A stretch of 64,000 nucleotides of DNA. Origin: Timema cristinae (Eukaryota > Arthropoda > Insecta > Phasmatodea > Timematidae). The stretch is from the NCBI GenBank assembly GCA_039000515.1, contig JBCFYV010000012.1, positions 89,248,284-89,312,283 of the forward strand, in the 5' to 3' direction. The translations under genes and the position numbers were made by a program. A model generated the notes under the pieces. It searched no databases. It was not told the DNA's origin and worked only from the letters and a program-made list of their open reading frames with translations. Shown piece after piece: positions 12,300-22,641 of this stretch (positions within the stretch are counted from its first letter, which is position 1; each line of letters starts with the position of its first letter).

Positions 12300-12440
12300 T
12301 TCCCAAGACTCACCACTAGCATCGGGCATCCAGGAGAAAGTGATCCAGGAGAAGTTATCTTCCTTACACGGGGTGCGGTGAGGATCAATGTTAAACCTTA
12401 TGGGAGAAAGTGGCCCAGAACTGTCAATTCAACCACTACT
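12300..12440 (-). repeat. Polinton right terminal inverted repeat
   Basis: Inverse complement of the left repeat; ends CAACCACTACT followed by the duplicated CACGGG. It carries only about one copy of the GATCCTCACCGCACCC subunit in the homologous position, compared with about four on the left. Confidence 0.85.
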
Positions 12441-12446
12441 CACGGG
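12441..12446. repeat. Target-site duplication, right copy (CACGGG)
   Basis: Identical to 6302-6307, directly after the CTACT terminus. Confidence 0.85.
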
Positions 12447-12479
12447 TACACATCAACATCATCATAATCACCATTTAAA

Positions 12480-12600
12480 ATCTGGTATCACTATAAATGA
12501 AGACCAATCGCGGGGCAATAACAATATAATTGGTGCACAATCGCGGGGTGAATATCACTATAATTGGCGCCCAATCATGGGGCAGTATCATTATAACTTG
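12480..12600. repeat. Short tandem repeat, ~34-bp unit, three copies
   Basis: The block AATCGCGGGG...ATAATTGG.GC occurs three times in a row (third copy with AATCATGGGG). It lies just outside the Polinton's right end, so it belongs to the target locus, not to the element. Confidence 0.6.
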
Positions 12601-12873
12601 GAAAAAAATATCTTACAAGGTAAATCTGGTTGCGAATGTTCTAGTATGCACTGCAATCTTTAAATAAAATGAATACTTCGTGTTTAAGAAAATACTTTTT
12701 CAGTCCGCTTGAAAAGAGAATTAGAGCACTAATGACAAACTTAGTTTAAATTCAACTATATCAATTTGATTACAAATGAATTTGTGAAGCATTTTCATTG
12801 AAAAAACCCTATGGTGAACAATGATAAAATTAATACAAAAACAGTCAATATCTATAATTAACAGTAAAATAGT

Positions 12874-13137
12874 TGGTGACCTGGCGGTCTAGGAGTAAGG
12901 TGTCGGGTTTCTGTGTTGGGATCCGGGGTTCAATCCTCGGTCCCGACACAAATTTATCTGATTACCAAACCCTTCTTTCACCTCTGACAAGACATCTTGT
13001 GAATGTGGGGAATGCCAGGCCTCCACCGTGGTTCGGATTCCACGTTAAACTGTAGGTCCTCCATTTAATCTCACAATCACCATACCATTACACATTAGCG
13101 TAAGTGCGTATAACCCGAACGGGTAGTAAGACACAGT

Positions 13138-13140
<3 letters not shown>
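12874..13140 (+). repeat. SINE-B (tRNA-derived SINE)
   Basis: Head with A-box-like GGCGGTCTAGG and a perfect B-box core GGTTCAATCC (about 12928), then a body with CTGACAAGACATCTTGTGAA and GGTTCGGATTCCACGTTAAA, then the tail GTATAACCCGAACGGGTAGT. Followed by about 13 AAT units. Same layout as the copy at 16398. Confidence 0.85.
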
Positions 13141-13180
<40 letters not shown>

Positions 13181-13181
13181 G
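13139..13181 (+). repeat. (AAT)n tail of SINE-B
   Basis: Uninterrupted AAT trinucleotides, the longest such tail in the window. Confidence 0.9.
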
Positions 13182-13281
13182 TAAAATGTTATCAATGTTA
13201 ACGGCAGACAATTTGTTTATATTTTATAAAAGGTGTTCCTAATGTCCATTCGTTTATCTTCTATTACCCTAAAATATCTTA

Positions 13282-13862
13282 TCTTACTAATATTATAAAT
13301 GCGAAAGTTTGTGCGTTTGGATGTTTGTTACTCAATCACGCCAAAACTGCTGAACGGATTCGAATGAAACTTTGTACGTTGGTAGAATATGTCCTGGAAT
13401 AACATATAGAACTATTCCCAACCTTTGGTTTTAAATAATAATAAATATATGATTATAATGTGATTGAAATGATGTTATTTAAGAATTTGTGATTTAATAT
13501 TTTGTAATTAAAGTAAATAGTAATTAGTGTGACGTAGTTTCATACTAATAAATAATAAATGTGATTTTTTTAGCTATATATATTTCGGAAAAAATATTTC
13601 ATTTATTTATATTACTAATTATGAAGGTAAAAATAAAAAATAAAAAATTTATAATTGATAACTTAAATAATATATATTTCTTTTATTATGAATTATTTAA
13701 AAGTGAAAATTAGAATAAGGCAAAATTATTTACAGCTAGAACTGAGAAAAACGCATATATATTTGAAAAAAATAAAGTTTGATTTATGACCAAAACAGTT
13801 TAGTTAAAAATTAAAAGATTTTATAAATTATTGCGGGTGAAGCCGCGACGGGTAAAAGCTAG
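13282..13862 (+). mobile_element. Non-autonomous Helitron
   Basis: Starts TCTTACTAATATTATAAATG after an A and ends CGGGTAAAAGCTAG before a T, so it sits between A and T with a 5' TC and a 3' CTAG, as Helitrons do. A short GCGG...CCGC stem lies ~15-20 bases before the end. The 581-bp interior is AT-rich and non-coding. The 5' text with GCGAAAGTTTG and 'CTGAACGGATTCGAATGAAA' is typical of arthropod Helitrons. Confidence 0.8.
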
Positions 13863-14811
13863 TATAATAATATAATCTATCAGGACTGGCTGATATAGGA
13901 TACGAATATCCTATGCAGCACATGCCTTACCCTACAATATATGACGTTAAGTAAAATAAAAACCAATTACAGCAATGTATTTTATTGAAAATTAGAAATA
14001 GTTTAGAATATGTTTTTTAATATACTTCGTAATTTTGGCAACCTTATAGGAGTCTATGAATTTTAAATAATTTGATTGAATTAACATACTGCTTTGGCTG
14101 CACTTTAGTATACAAGTAGTTAGTAAGAAGATACCATCCTACTGCCTCTACCAGAAGTGTGACGAAGTTTTTACGTTAAACGCTCCTTCTGTTAAACCTC
14201 AAGTCGGCCATATGTGGATACGATTGCGTTTTTTTCTTAAAGGTGTTATTTCAAAACTGTCGGAATGGATATCATTCAGAGTAGATACAATTCATTCCAC
14301 TCTTACGATCTCTTACGTGGGGAGTGGTTTAGGGGCCGAAAAACTATTTTTTTTAAAAAAGCCTTGCGTAGTTAATTTAAGATCAGCCCCTAATATAGTT
14401 AGGTCAACATTTTTTAAACAATCAGTTTTCGTAGAACAAAGTGTGCGTTCAGGTAGAAGTCTGATTTGATTCGAGCTTTGAAAACATAATATCCTATATC
14501 CGTTACGTGATCTTTATACACATAAACTTATATCAAAATGCCCCTTAAGAGACTGCACCCATATGGGGGATATATGGCGGAGACAGAAATGGGTAAATGT
14601 GCTTCGGACCTTTCAAAACATGGTTCTTTTAAAGGTCGTTAGCATAATAGATCTAAATATTAGAATAATATAGTTTGGTAATCCAAAGACACTTAAAATA
14701 CTTTTTTCAAGTTTACAATCTTACCTTTGTAGGCTCCACTTTGACTAACATGTAAGCTGCAACATGATGGAAAAAACGTATTTTAAGGTTAAAAGTCTTT
14801 AGTCACTTAAG
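13863..14811. other. No recognisable feature
   Basis: AT-rich sequence; an 85-codon open stretch at 14212-14469 (+) matches no family I recognise. Confidence 0.4.
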
Positions 14812-14882
14812 TCGACCTTGGGGTAAAGTGCTCGACTCAGGACCCAATGTTCGTGAGTTCAAAACCAGCTGGCGTCAACGGA
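14812..14882 (+). repeat. tRNA-like SINE head
   Basis: Resembles a tRNA: a GGGGTAAAGTGCTCGACTC block in the D-arm/anticodon region and a B-box-like GAGTTCAAAACC. It lacks a foldable full tRNA and is followed by non-tRNA sequence, so it is more likely a SINE head than a tRNA gene. Confidence 0.4.
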
Positions 14883-14899
14883 TTTTTTTTGAGTGATAA

Positions 14900-16383
14900 A
14901 AACCTGTGTAGCACAATTTCTTTCGGAGGGGAAGTAAAACCGTCGATACCATGTTGATTATGGTATGTAAAAGAACCCTGGATGACATGTGAAAATACCT
15001 TTAACAGGAAAAATTAGTAGGCCCTTTCGCACTCACTCAACATTTAGATAAAATATAGCAGCATTGTCGTGGAGGGAGTGTAGGGAAACCTTTTTGAGGG
15101 GAAAAAATGTCAGGCCGATATTCGCACCTCGGCCTCCCTGCCGTAATTTCAGTTATTCCTCTTCCCTACACATTTTCCTCAGTAACGGGAACGAGCAAAA
15201 GGTTGCTGCCACTAAACGCTCCAAATCGCTTTCTGAATGGCCGTGGACTGGAAAGATTAAAAAACTTTAACTAACTAAGACACTAGTGTTTATTTGGATA
15301 TGTGAAAATAAGAATTCATTGTTTCGCAGGCAATTAGACGATACGCAGATGTTATTCTCACCTTAAAACTATAAAGTTTTGACTTTACGAATTTGATTTG
15401 GTGAAAAGGTAAAGTAAAAGTTTTTGGCTAGCCAATCAGGAATAAGTATTTTTCTGTGGGTGTTTAGTCTTTTAGATCAAATATAGTAGTCACCCATCGT
15501 ATTTTCCTGTTATTGTAATATGTGAAAAATTAACAAGATTATGCAAATAATATAATCGCTATGGAGCAGGAAACATGTAATCAAGTTAATAAATTACTAA
15601 TCATAATATTAATTATCTTCCTTAGAATGTGACTTAGCAGTGTCTTGGCCTACCGGTAGATATTATCTAAAGGGCGTTTTAGGTTTGCCCGGTTTTCTTT
15701 TTCCTTTGTATTTTAGATAGTTTTTGGGATAATGCTGATCATTGATTGCTTTGTTTACGTGATTCGACTTCAGAACATTATTTAATGAACCTAGAATTTT
15801 TTTTGACAACTTTTTTCCCTTTCCCAATATGTGGAATAAATGATAACATAATTGAACACATCCCCTTGTTCTAGTATTTTATTTTATTTTTGATTATAAT
15901 TTTGCTGCGTTCTTGTCTTGGGGATACGTGAAAATTATAAATTGGTCATGGGCCGAATTGAGTTCCAAATGAGTAAATATGATGAAATGACCCCCTCCAA
16001 TAAACCCTTCCCCTTCAAAGACACTGAAATAAATCAACTCTGGCAATAAAGAACTATCTTCTAGGAGGCAGAAAACGCTTCTGAAAGTGGGGTGGGGACA
16101 GATGGAAATGAATGGTAAGCCAAAGATAGCACGTTAACATTCACCTTTGACACTACAGGTCAGAGTCACAACTTGTGTTTGTAAAAACTAAACAAACATA
16201 TTGGGAAGCAGGGGTTTAAATCCCAGCTGGAGACCCTTGACGGGTTTTTCACTTATTGTTTTTAAAGCCATTAACATAAAGGTTAATAATATAGTTTATG
16301 CTAAAAAGCCATACTTTACTAGATCCATCAAATAAATTCATAGCAACTAATTTATTACAAGTTACTATGGCATATAAATATAC
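14900..16383. other. No recognisable feature
   Basis: No gene or bounded repeat seen. A B-box-like GGTTTAAATCCC at ~16212 hints at another SINE relic but has no clear ends. Confidence 0.35.
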
Positions 16384-16397
16384 AATAGTGAAAAGTG
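16384..16397. repeat. SINE target-site duplication, left copy
   Basis: AATAGTGAAAAGTG, repeated exactly at 16673-16686 after the SINE-B tail. Confidence 0.85.
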
Positions 16398-16672
16398 GGG
16401 GACCTGGTGGTCTAGGGGTAAGGTGTCAGACTTCTGTGCTGGCGGCCGGGGTTCAATCCTCGGTCCCGGCACGGATTTATCTGATTTCCAAACCCTTCCT
16501 TCACCTCTGACAAGACATCTTGTGAATGTGGGGAATGCCAGGCCGCCACCGTGGTTCGGATTCCACGTTAAGCTGTAGGTCCTTCATTTCATCTCACAAT
16601 CACCCTACCATTACACATTAGCGTAAGTGCGTATAACCCGAACGGGTAGTAAGACGCGGTGCTAATAATAAT
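16398..16672 (+). mobile_element. SINE-B, full length with target duplication
   Basis: Begins GGGGACCTGGTGGTCTAGGG (A-box region), B box GGTTCAATCC at ~16450, body and tail as in the 12874 copy, ending with GACGCGGTGCT and four AAT units. Flanked by a perfect 14-bp direct repeat, so both ends are certain and the insertion is young. The head is consistent with a Pol III promoter. Confidence 0.9.
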
Positions 16673-16686
16673 AATAGTGAAAAGTG
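16673..16686. repeat. SINE target-site duplication, right copy
   Basis: Same 14 bases as 16384-16397. Confidence 0.85.
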
Positions 16687-16734
16687 ACTATGAAAATGGT
16701 TTGTATCCTTCAACACGCGGAATAATTGTTTCTT

Positions 16735-16912
16735 GGTCCGGTTTTATGGTGACGTGAAGGCTTGGGTTCGAATCCTAGCTGGATGTTTTTACTAAATAGT
16801 TTCCCAAATACAGGCCCGCAAATACAGGTAAATTTCCACTCAATTCTAGTTTCCTAATTCATACCACAGTAGTGCAATTAAATGTGGCTAGTCCGAACGA
16901 GTGGTGAGACGA
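16735..16912 (+). repeat. SINE-A-like copy, degraded
   Basis: B box GGTTCGAATCC at ~16766, then the ACTAAATAGTTTCCCAAATA body and a tail with GTCCGAACGAGTGGTGAGAC, a diverged form of the shared SINE tail. Confidence 0.65.
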
Positions 16913-16969
16913 GTTTTAAAAAATAAGTTTGTTTATCTCCTCTAAATCAGGTATCTTTAACCTTTCTAA

Positions 16970-17213
16970 CCCGCCTCGGTGGCGTAATTGGCTAACGCAC
17001 TAGTCGTGTCGAGCTCGACCGCCGAGGATGGGGAGATCGAGGTTCGAATCTCGGTCGGGTGAACTGGGGGTGGTTTTTCTTAAATGGTTTTCCACTCTTC
17101 CTCCACGCAAATGCGGGTTCACTTCCTCTAATTCAACCTTCCCAATTCCTAATTCATTAGCGTAATTAGTACTTAGAGCGTATAACTCGGACGGGTAGTA
17201 AGACGCGGTGCTA
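16970..17213 (+). repeat. SINE-A, best-preserved copy
   Basis: tRNA-like head with an A box TGGCGTAATTGG (~16980) and B box GGTTCGAATCTC (~17042), body TTTTCTTAAATGGTTTTCCA, tail CGTATAACTCGGACGGGTAG and GACGCGGTGCT, then AAT/TTA-rich sequence. The head differs from SINE-B but the tail is nearly the same. Confidence 0.8.
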
Positions 17214-17509
17214 AATATTATTATTATTTAACCTTTCTAGGTTCACGGCACCCTTGTGAAGAGGTTTATAATCTCGTGGCACCTTGGTAAGAATTCGTAA
17301 GTATTTTGTGTTTCACATTTCTTATTTCTTATGCGAAGTAGAATATATTAAAGTATCATATTGATTACTAAACAATTGTCAGTGTCTTGGCAATTCACTG
17401 ATGGCATCTCTCTATCTGTGAATTGTTGGATAAGTGAAGTGGGTGCATGATTACTCCTTTTCAACATAGGTCTTAAGGTGGAATGAAAGAGGAGGCGAGG
17501 ATAGGCCAA

Positions 17510-17797
17510 TTTTTATGGCAAAACTTTTTTTGGCCAAAATAAATAAAATATTGCTTCAGTACAAACATAGAATTTAATTTTCTTCTGATGGTAATATTAA
17601 CAGTTCTTGTATATGTCATGAGCATAGCGGCATTAGAAGAGAAACTTTTTAAATGGAGAAAAAAAAAGTTGTCATTAAATTCCAGGACACCTTCGACAGA
17701 TATTCAGGAACTGATAAGAGGTGAACATGTGAAAAAAAAATCTATGTTTGTACTGGTTTGATTTATTTTGGCCAAACAAAATATTTTGCCATAAAAA
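17510..17797. mobile_element. MITE with ~60-bp terminal inverted repeats
   Basis: Left arm 17510-17572 begins TTTTTATGGCAAAA, contains GGCCAAAATAAAT and ends AGTACAAACATAG. The right arm 17735-17797 is its inverse complement with few mismatches. The 288-bp element has no coding potential and would fold into a long hairpin. Flanks show no clear duplication, so I cannot name the superfamily. Confidence 0.75.
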
Positions 17798-18631
17798 CTG
17801 AAAAACACTTGCTTTTTCTCGCATATCATCCATCCCATCTTAATAATTGTATAGTTCCTGTCATAAAAATAATTTGATTGGAGCGCGGTCGGTGTCTATT
17901 ATTTATAGCGACCCGAATAGGCCCTAGCCCCGGGACAGTTATAGAATCCCACAGGCGTAGACGGGCCAGCCTGGTGAAATGGTTAGAAAACTGATACAGA
18001 TCAGAGAGTATCCCCAGTGTTCGTAGCGTGGTCAGAGAAACTGACAAGAGGTCAGGGAGTAGATCTATTCATTGTGATGGTAGCGTGGTCAGAACCGACA
18101 ACATGCTTCAGAAGAGTTGATATATTTTTTATGTTTTGAAATTCCCGACTTTCTTAGGTTTTTCAAACCATTTTTTTTTTCATTTTCTCAGTATTTTACA
18201 TGCAAAAATATACAAAAATAAATATCCTTACTATTTTCATTTGTGTCTATTAAGTTAGTTTTTAATGTAGGGATTATTAAATACAAATATATCAGTGCTC
18301 TTTGAAGAATTGGCGATAGAATTTTCAGTTTACACTGAGGTGTGTTACTATCCTTCATTTTAAAAAAAATATTGCTAATATGTTGGAAAACTTCAGTGAC
18401 TTAATAAAATTTTCCCGACTTCATTACTTTTTCCTGTCACACTAAATTTCCTGACTTTTCCCAAAATGTGTGCTATTCCAGATGCGTATCGACCCTTTTT
18501 TATATTATCTTTGGCAGTTTAAGGTATTATCTACGAGTGTAAATACCCCCCTTGACTTCCACCAAAAAACCAACAATTCAGTTAATTTAAACTCTTCCAT
18601 AACTCTTTAAGAAAACATTTCATGTTATAGT
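17798..18631. other. Unclassified region with a short local duplication
   Basis: The phrase GTAGCGTGGTCAGA occurs at about 18022 and again near 18082, next to related 'ctgacaagaggtcagggagt' text, within a GC-richer patch (17880-18110). No family identified. Confidence 0.35.
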
Positions 18632-18780
18632 TTGCTGGTGATTCAAATCCTGTTTTTTTTTTTAAATAAATGGTTTCCCACTCTCCTTCCAAGCAATTGC
18701 TAATACACTTTCTATCGATTCTACCTTCCTACACGGTCAATATAAATATGATGGTTGCCAGGACGGGTGTTAAGGATGCG
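18632..18780 (+). repeat. SINE-A-like fragment
   Basis: B-box-like GATTCAAATCC, a T-run, then TAAATAAATGGTTTCCCACT and a weak tail with CCAGGACGGGTGTTAAG. Highly diverged. Confidence 0.45.
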
Positions 18781-20064
18781 AGCCAATATTCAAAATGAGT
18801 GGTTAAAGTCGGCTGCCAGGACCAGTCTGGTCTGCTCGACAGAGTCGCCGGGTCTATTACGTATTGCCGGACCCTCGTCTGGCCATACGAACGACCCTGA
18901 CCTTGCAGTCGAGACCTTCATACTCTCGCAACATGACTTTGGCACAGGCTATACTCGTGGGACCATCGTCTAGTACTGACGTAATTGTTCACTACGTGGC
19001 GGGGGACAGACATCCAGGAGCCGAGAGTTCGTGTGTCCCCCACCCCGGGATATCAGCACATTTACACTTTACAGTGATGTAGAAAAAAGATTTAATCATT
19101 AGCGGAGGGAGAGGGGTAATAACGTTTTACGCCCATCAGAATTTCAAACCTCCCATTCCCTTCACACCATCATAACCTGGCCAAAATCCACTACCGCTGT
19201 TGTGGGTAGTTATTTAAAAGAAACCTTTGGATCATTTCCTATTAAAGCTGATAAGAAACATAAGAAGACAATGCATCGCGTGTCACAGGCGTAGACAATA
19301 ATGGGAAGTCCTTGAGAGGTGGGATAAGTCAGGTATATGAGTGTGCATACCAAGACACAGGCTGACCCAAAATTTTGAGGTCACTTTAATTCACAACTAA
19401 TGATCCAATTGAACACGACCACACAGCAATTAAATGACAGTACTCATGTGAAGCCTTTAAATTTATAAATTCAATTAATATAGGCAGAATAGGACTTTAT
19501 ATTCCTAATCTAATTTCAAACAAAAATTAAAAATTTCCCTTCCTTGAATGTTTTTGAAATTAATTTTTAATAATTTGGTGGGTAGAACTATGAGAATCAA
19601 TGTTGAAAGGAAGCCCTTCATGTTTTAAATAATTTATTTAGATTACTTCCCCTACTGAGAGGGCCATATACCCAGAACTGTATCGGTGACTCATAGTTAA
19701 GCGCCAGCCCCCTTCCCTGAAAAGAGGAGTGGGCAAGAAATGTAGTTTAACATTAATTTATTCCTCAAGCAACTTAAGACTGGATGTTTACTTTTTTCCC
19801 AACAATTTTGTTTAGGCCGAATAAATGAAGTATTATTTTAATTACATTAATTAATTATGATACTGTAGTACTGAACTAAAACTGCACTGTAATCAGTGGT
19901 ACAATGCTGTATATTCTAGTAGCAGGGCCTAGAGTGAATAGTGGTTGTAACATGTTTCAAGTGTTTTATAATTCGTTATTGTGAAAAAAAATGGGTTACA
20001 TGAATATATGTTTTAATGTTTTTTTCCTACAATTTTTGGACTATCCGGATTTTTATTAACCTGG
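18781..20064. other. No gene; GC-richer patch then AT-rich DNA
   Basis: 18790-19080 is clearly richer in G+C than its surroundings and has two overlapping 72-codon open frames, but no motif supports coding. It may be an old repeat. The remainder is plain AT-rich sequence. Confidence 0.35.
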
Positions 20065-20112
20065 CTGACATCCGGTCCCAGTTAGGCTGGATAAACGAGG
20101 TGTTCCACTGTA
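20065..20112 (-). repeat. Solo end of a pogo/Tigger-type element
   Basis: Read on the minus strand from TA: CAGTGGAACACCTCGTTTAT followed by CCAGCC, the standard form of a pogo-like inverted repeat. I did not find a partner end nearby. Confidence 0.45.
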
Positions 20113-21090
20113 ATAATTTCAAGGTGGCTGTATCTTGGAAGTTGAGATATTCCTCTAGCATAGGGTGACCATTCCTCTCAGATTTTACAGGACTATCCCT
20201 TATTTGTAGTGTACATGGAATTAGCTACGCGAGTTACATTTAGAAACAATGTTCAAAATGCCAGGAGCTTATTTGGCTTAAGTTCTAGAGCTACCTCTTT
20301 TTAATTAAATAAACGAGTTATATGGAATTGTTACTAGTGTTTACCAGGAGCTGATGCAGTGACATGCAGTGACAGGAAGCTTTTTTTAACTAACAATTTA
20401 TGGGCTCAAGTAAAATTCCAAAAGCATTGGGTACTATGAAATGCAATTTTGTTCACTTCTGTGAAGATATTAGATGGAAAATTTGATTATTTATGAATGT
20501 TTGAAATAAATTAATTCAGTCAATAGATATAATTAAAATTGTATGTAAAATTTAATACTTTAACTTATCTTTCAAATGTAATAACATGGCCTAAATTGAG
20601 AGGTGGGCTTGTTTAATATTGGTGTGATTAGCTTGTAAACAAATAGTAGCTATGCACTGACAACATAAACAAAGTCAGCATTCCTTATGGTAAACCAGTC
20701 CAGGGCCTCTTAATTTTGAAACATGTGAACATAGCATATTTCTTTTCATTTCACACACAATCTCGCAAACCCCTAATTTTGAAACTTCCGCGCTGCGAAA
20801 ACTGACGTCACACGATCGAATACTGAGCGGATTCTACTTGCCAGCCTCACACCATGAGAGACAGGCCTAGTCTGTCGAATAGGCAATAAAATAACAAAAT
20901 GGATGCCATCCCGCTCTTCGGTTGCAGCTTTCCGAGAGTGATTTTGTTGAAATAAACCTACCACTGTACAAAATAGGTTTACAGAAGAAAAGAATATAAT
21001 TGCTTTGTACCCTTTATGCAAGCCTTCAATAAAAATATTTATTGGGTGAAAACATAATTATATAATCTAATTTTTTCAAATTTCCTTAAC
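20113..21090. other. No recognisable gene
   Basis: Contains a CRE-like TGACGTCAC at ~20811 in a short GC-richer patch (20785-20940); no transcript can be tied to it. Otherwise AT-rich. Confidence 0.35.
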
Positions 21091-21165
21091 CGCCAATTTG
21101 GTTGAGTCGGTAATGTGACCGTCTCATGATCTAAAGTTCACGTGTTCAAATCCTGGCATCTCTAA
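21091..21165 (+). repeat. tRNA-like SINE head
   Basis: CCGCCAATTTGGTTGAGTCG followed by a B-box-like TGTTCAAATCC, then a T-run. It lacks pairing arms of a real tRNA, so it is called as a SINE remnant. Confidence 0.45.
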
Positions 21166-22641
21166 TATTTTTTTTTTTTAATTTATCAGACTTTAAACTT
21201 TAATTTTAAATGATTGTATTAGTAAGCATATATGTTTTAAATATATTTTATAGAAGTATACAAGCTATTTGAGCCTATGTAGACTAACATAATAGTCCTT
21301 GAAAATAATTTTAAAAAGTAGAAAATTAAAAATGCTAGGCCTACATTAATTTTGAAATTTTGTATGTAGGTGATTATTTAAAAATTAAATTAATGAATTT
21401 TATGACATAAAACTGTACACATTTTAAAATAAGGCTAAGCAAGATAATTATTATTTACATAATAACATTTTTTAGGGCATAATTATGTTTTAAAAATAGT
21501 TTCGAAAATAAAATATATTACTGAGTTTTAATTACTAAAATGTGATTAAAATTCAGACAAAAAAATTAAAATATTGTAATCGTGGTGGGTTTCAACTACT
21601 AAAAACCTGAGTTTGGGTCAAGCATGCTACCAAGTGTGCTAAAGTGAATATTGCTTGGGACAACGAACGGTTTTACTTCTAGTGATATAACTTTGAGAAA
21701 ATTTTGAGACAACAAGCTTAGATGTATACAACTAGAAGATGGTTTCCTAATAAAACTAAACAAATCATTGTATATGATGCACTCAATACAATAATAATCT
21801 TTACTTTCAGTTATAGTATCTTGTATAATGGAGTATTGTGGCATCTCATCACCTCAATCCTTTGGCACGTCATGGTTTTACAGTGTTGTCGGATTGAAAA
21901 CTAAGTCGCAAGCGAAACAACACTACACAGACTCGCTCGACAGTAAAAACCTTCCAAAATTAGCTCTGTTTCAGTACAGCCTGCAATTTGCGAGTATTTT
22001 CGCAAGTTTCAAAATTAGGAGTCCAGAAGACAGGTTGAATAGTAGTTTATCCCAGCTAATTAGGCAGACTAATCGAGATCAAGACTAGGTCACTCTGCTC
22101 GTTTTGGGGGTTGCCCCGGTTAGGACGCCGCATCATCAGTACTTGAGCCCAGGGTACCGGGGTTTATATACCATGTAGAGTAGCCAAGAGGTCAGTCAGG
22201 CTATTCGTTATTCCTTGCAATACTTTGTTCTATCACAAGCTTTCAAATAGACTTTTAAATTCTTTCATAGCTTTTAACATTACACATCACTATCATATTT
22301 GTAATAGACATAGTAGTACAGATAAAAACCACGTCAATTACGAACCCACACAATCATACATCCTCTCACCCTCCCCTCCCCCCCATCCTCAGCCACAACA
22401 TATCCTGACAATAACTAGAAACACATCATAAAGGATGTGGGTGGGGTGGGGGCACAAATCTATTTAAATAAAATTAATTGTGTTTGAAATTTATTTAATG
22501 TCAAAAATACTTATTCTGATTATCCTATTACTACTACTATACAATAAAATAGTTAAAATAAAAAAGTTAAAATTATAATTCAATTGATTTTTTTTCTGGT
22601 CTGAAGTGAAGTAAGTATAAAATTGTCAGCCTATTCTAGCA
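21166..22641. other. No recognisable feature
   Basis: Very AT-rich to 21600, then unclassified sequence with small open stretches (81 codons on minus at 21599-21844, 86 codons on plus at 21828-22088) that resemble nothing I know. Confidence 0.35.

Larger units (their letters stand above)
6308..12440 (+). mobile_element. Polinton/Maverick-type element, compact (6.1 kb), decayed
   Basis: Seen directly: termini 5'-AGTAG ... CTACT-3', inverted repeats of roughly 140-245 bp, a perfect 6-bp flanking duplication CACGGG, and an internal protein-primed type-B DNA polymerase reading frame. AG...TC/CT termini, 6-bp duplications and PolB are established hallmarks of Polintons. Autonomous members are usually about 15-20 kb and also encode integrase, ATPase, protease and capsid proteins. 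None of those is visible here, so this is either an internally deleted derivative or a small PolB-only lineage. About 1.4 kb of non-coding DNA lies between the left inverted repeat and PolB, and about 0.8 kb, mostly an 88-bp minisatellite, lies between PolB and the right repeat. The perfect duplication suggests a fairly recent insertion, yet PolB is broken several times. Confidence 0.85.

Noticed and set aside
16970..17045. Functional tRNA gene at the SINE-A head
   Set aside because: The same head recurs in degraded form with a common body and tail, as expected of a SINE.
20785..20940. CRE-containing GC-richer patch as a promoter
   Set aside because: No exon, splice site or coding frame can be attached on either side, so a regulatory call would rest on one motif.
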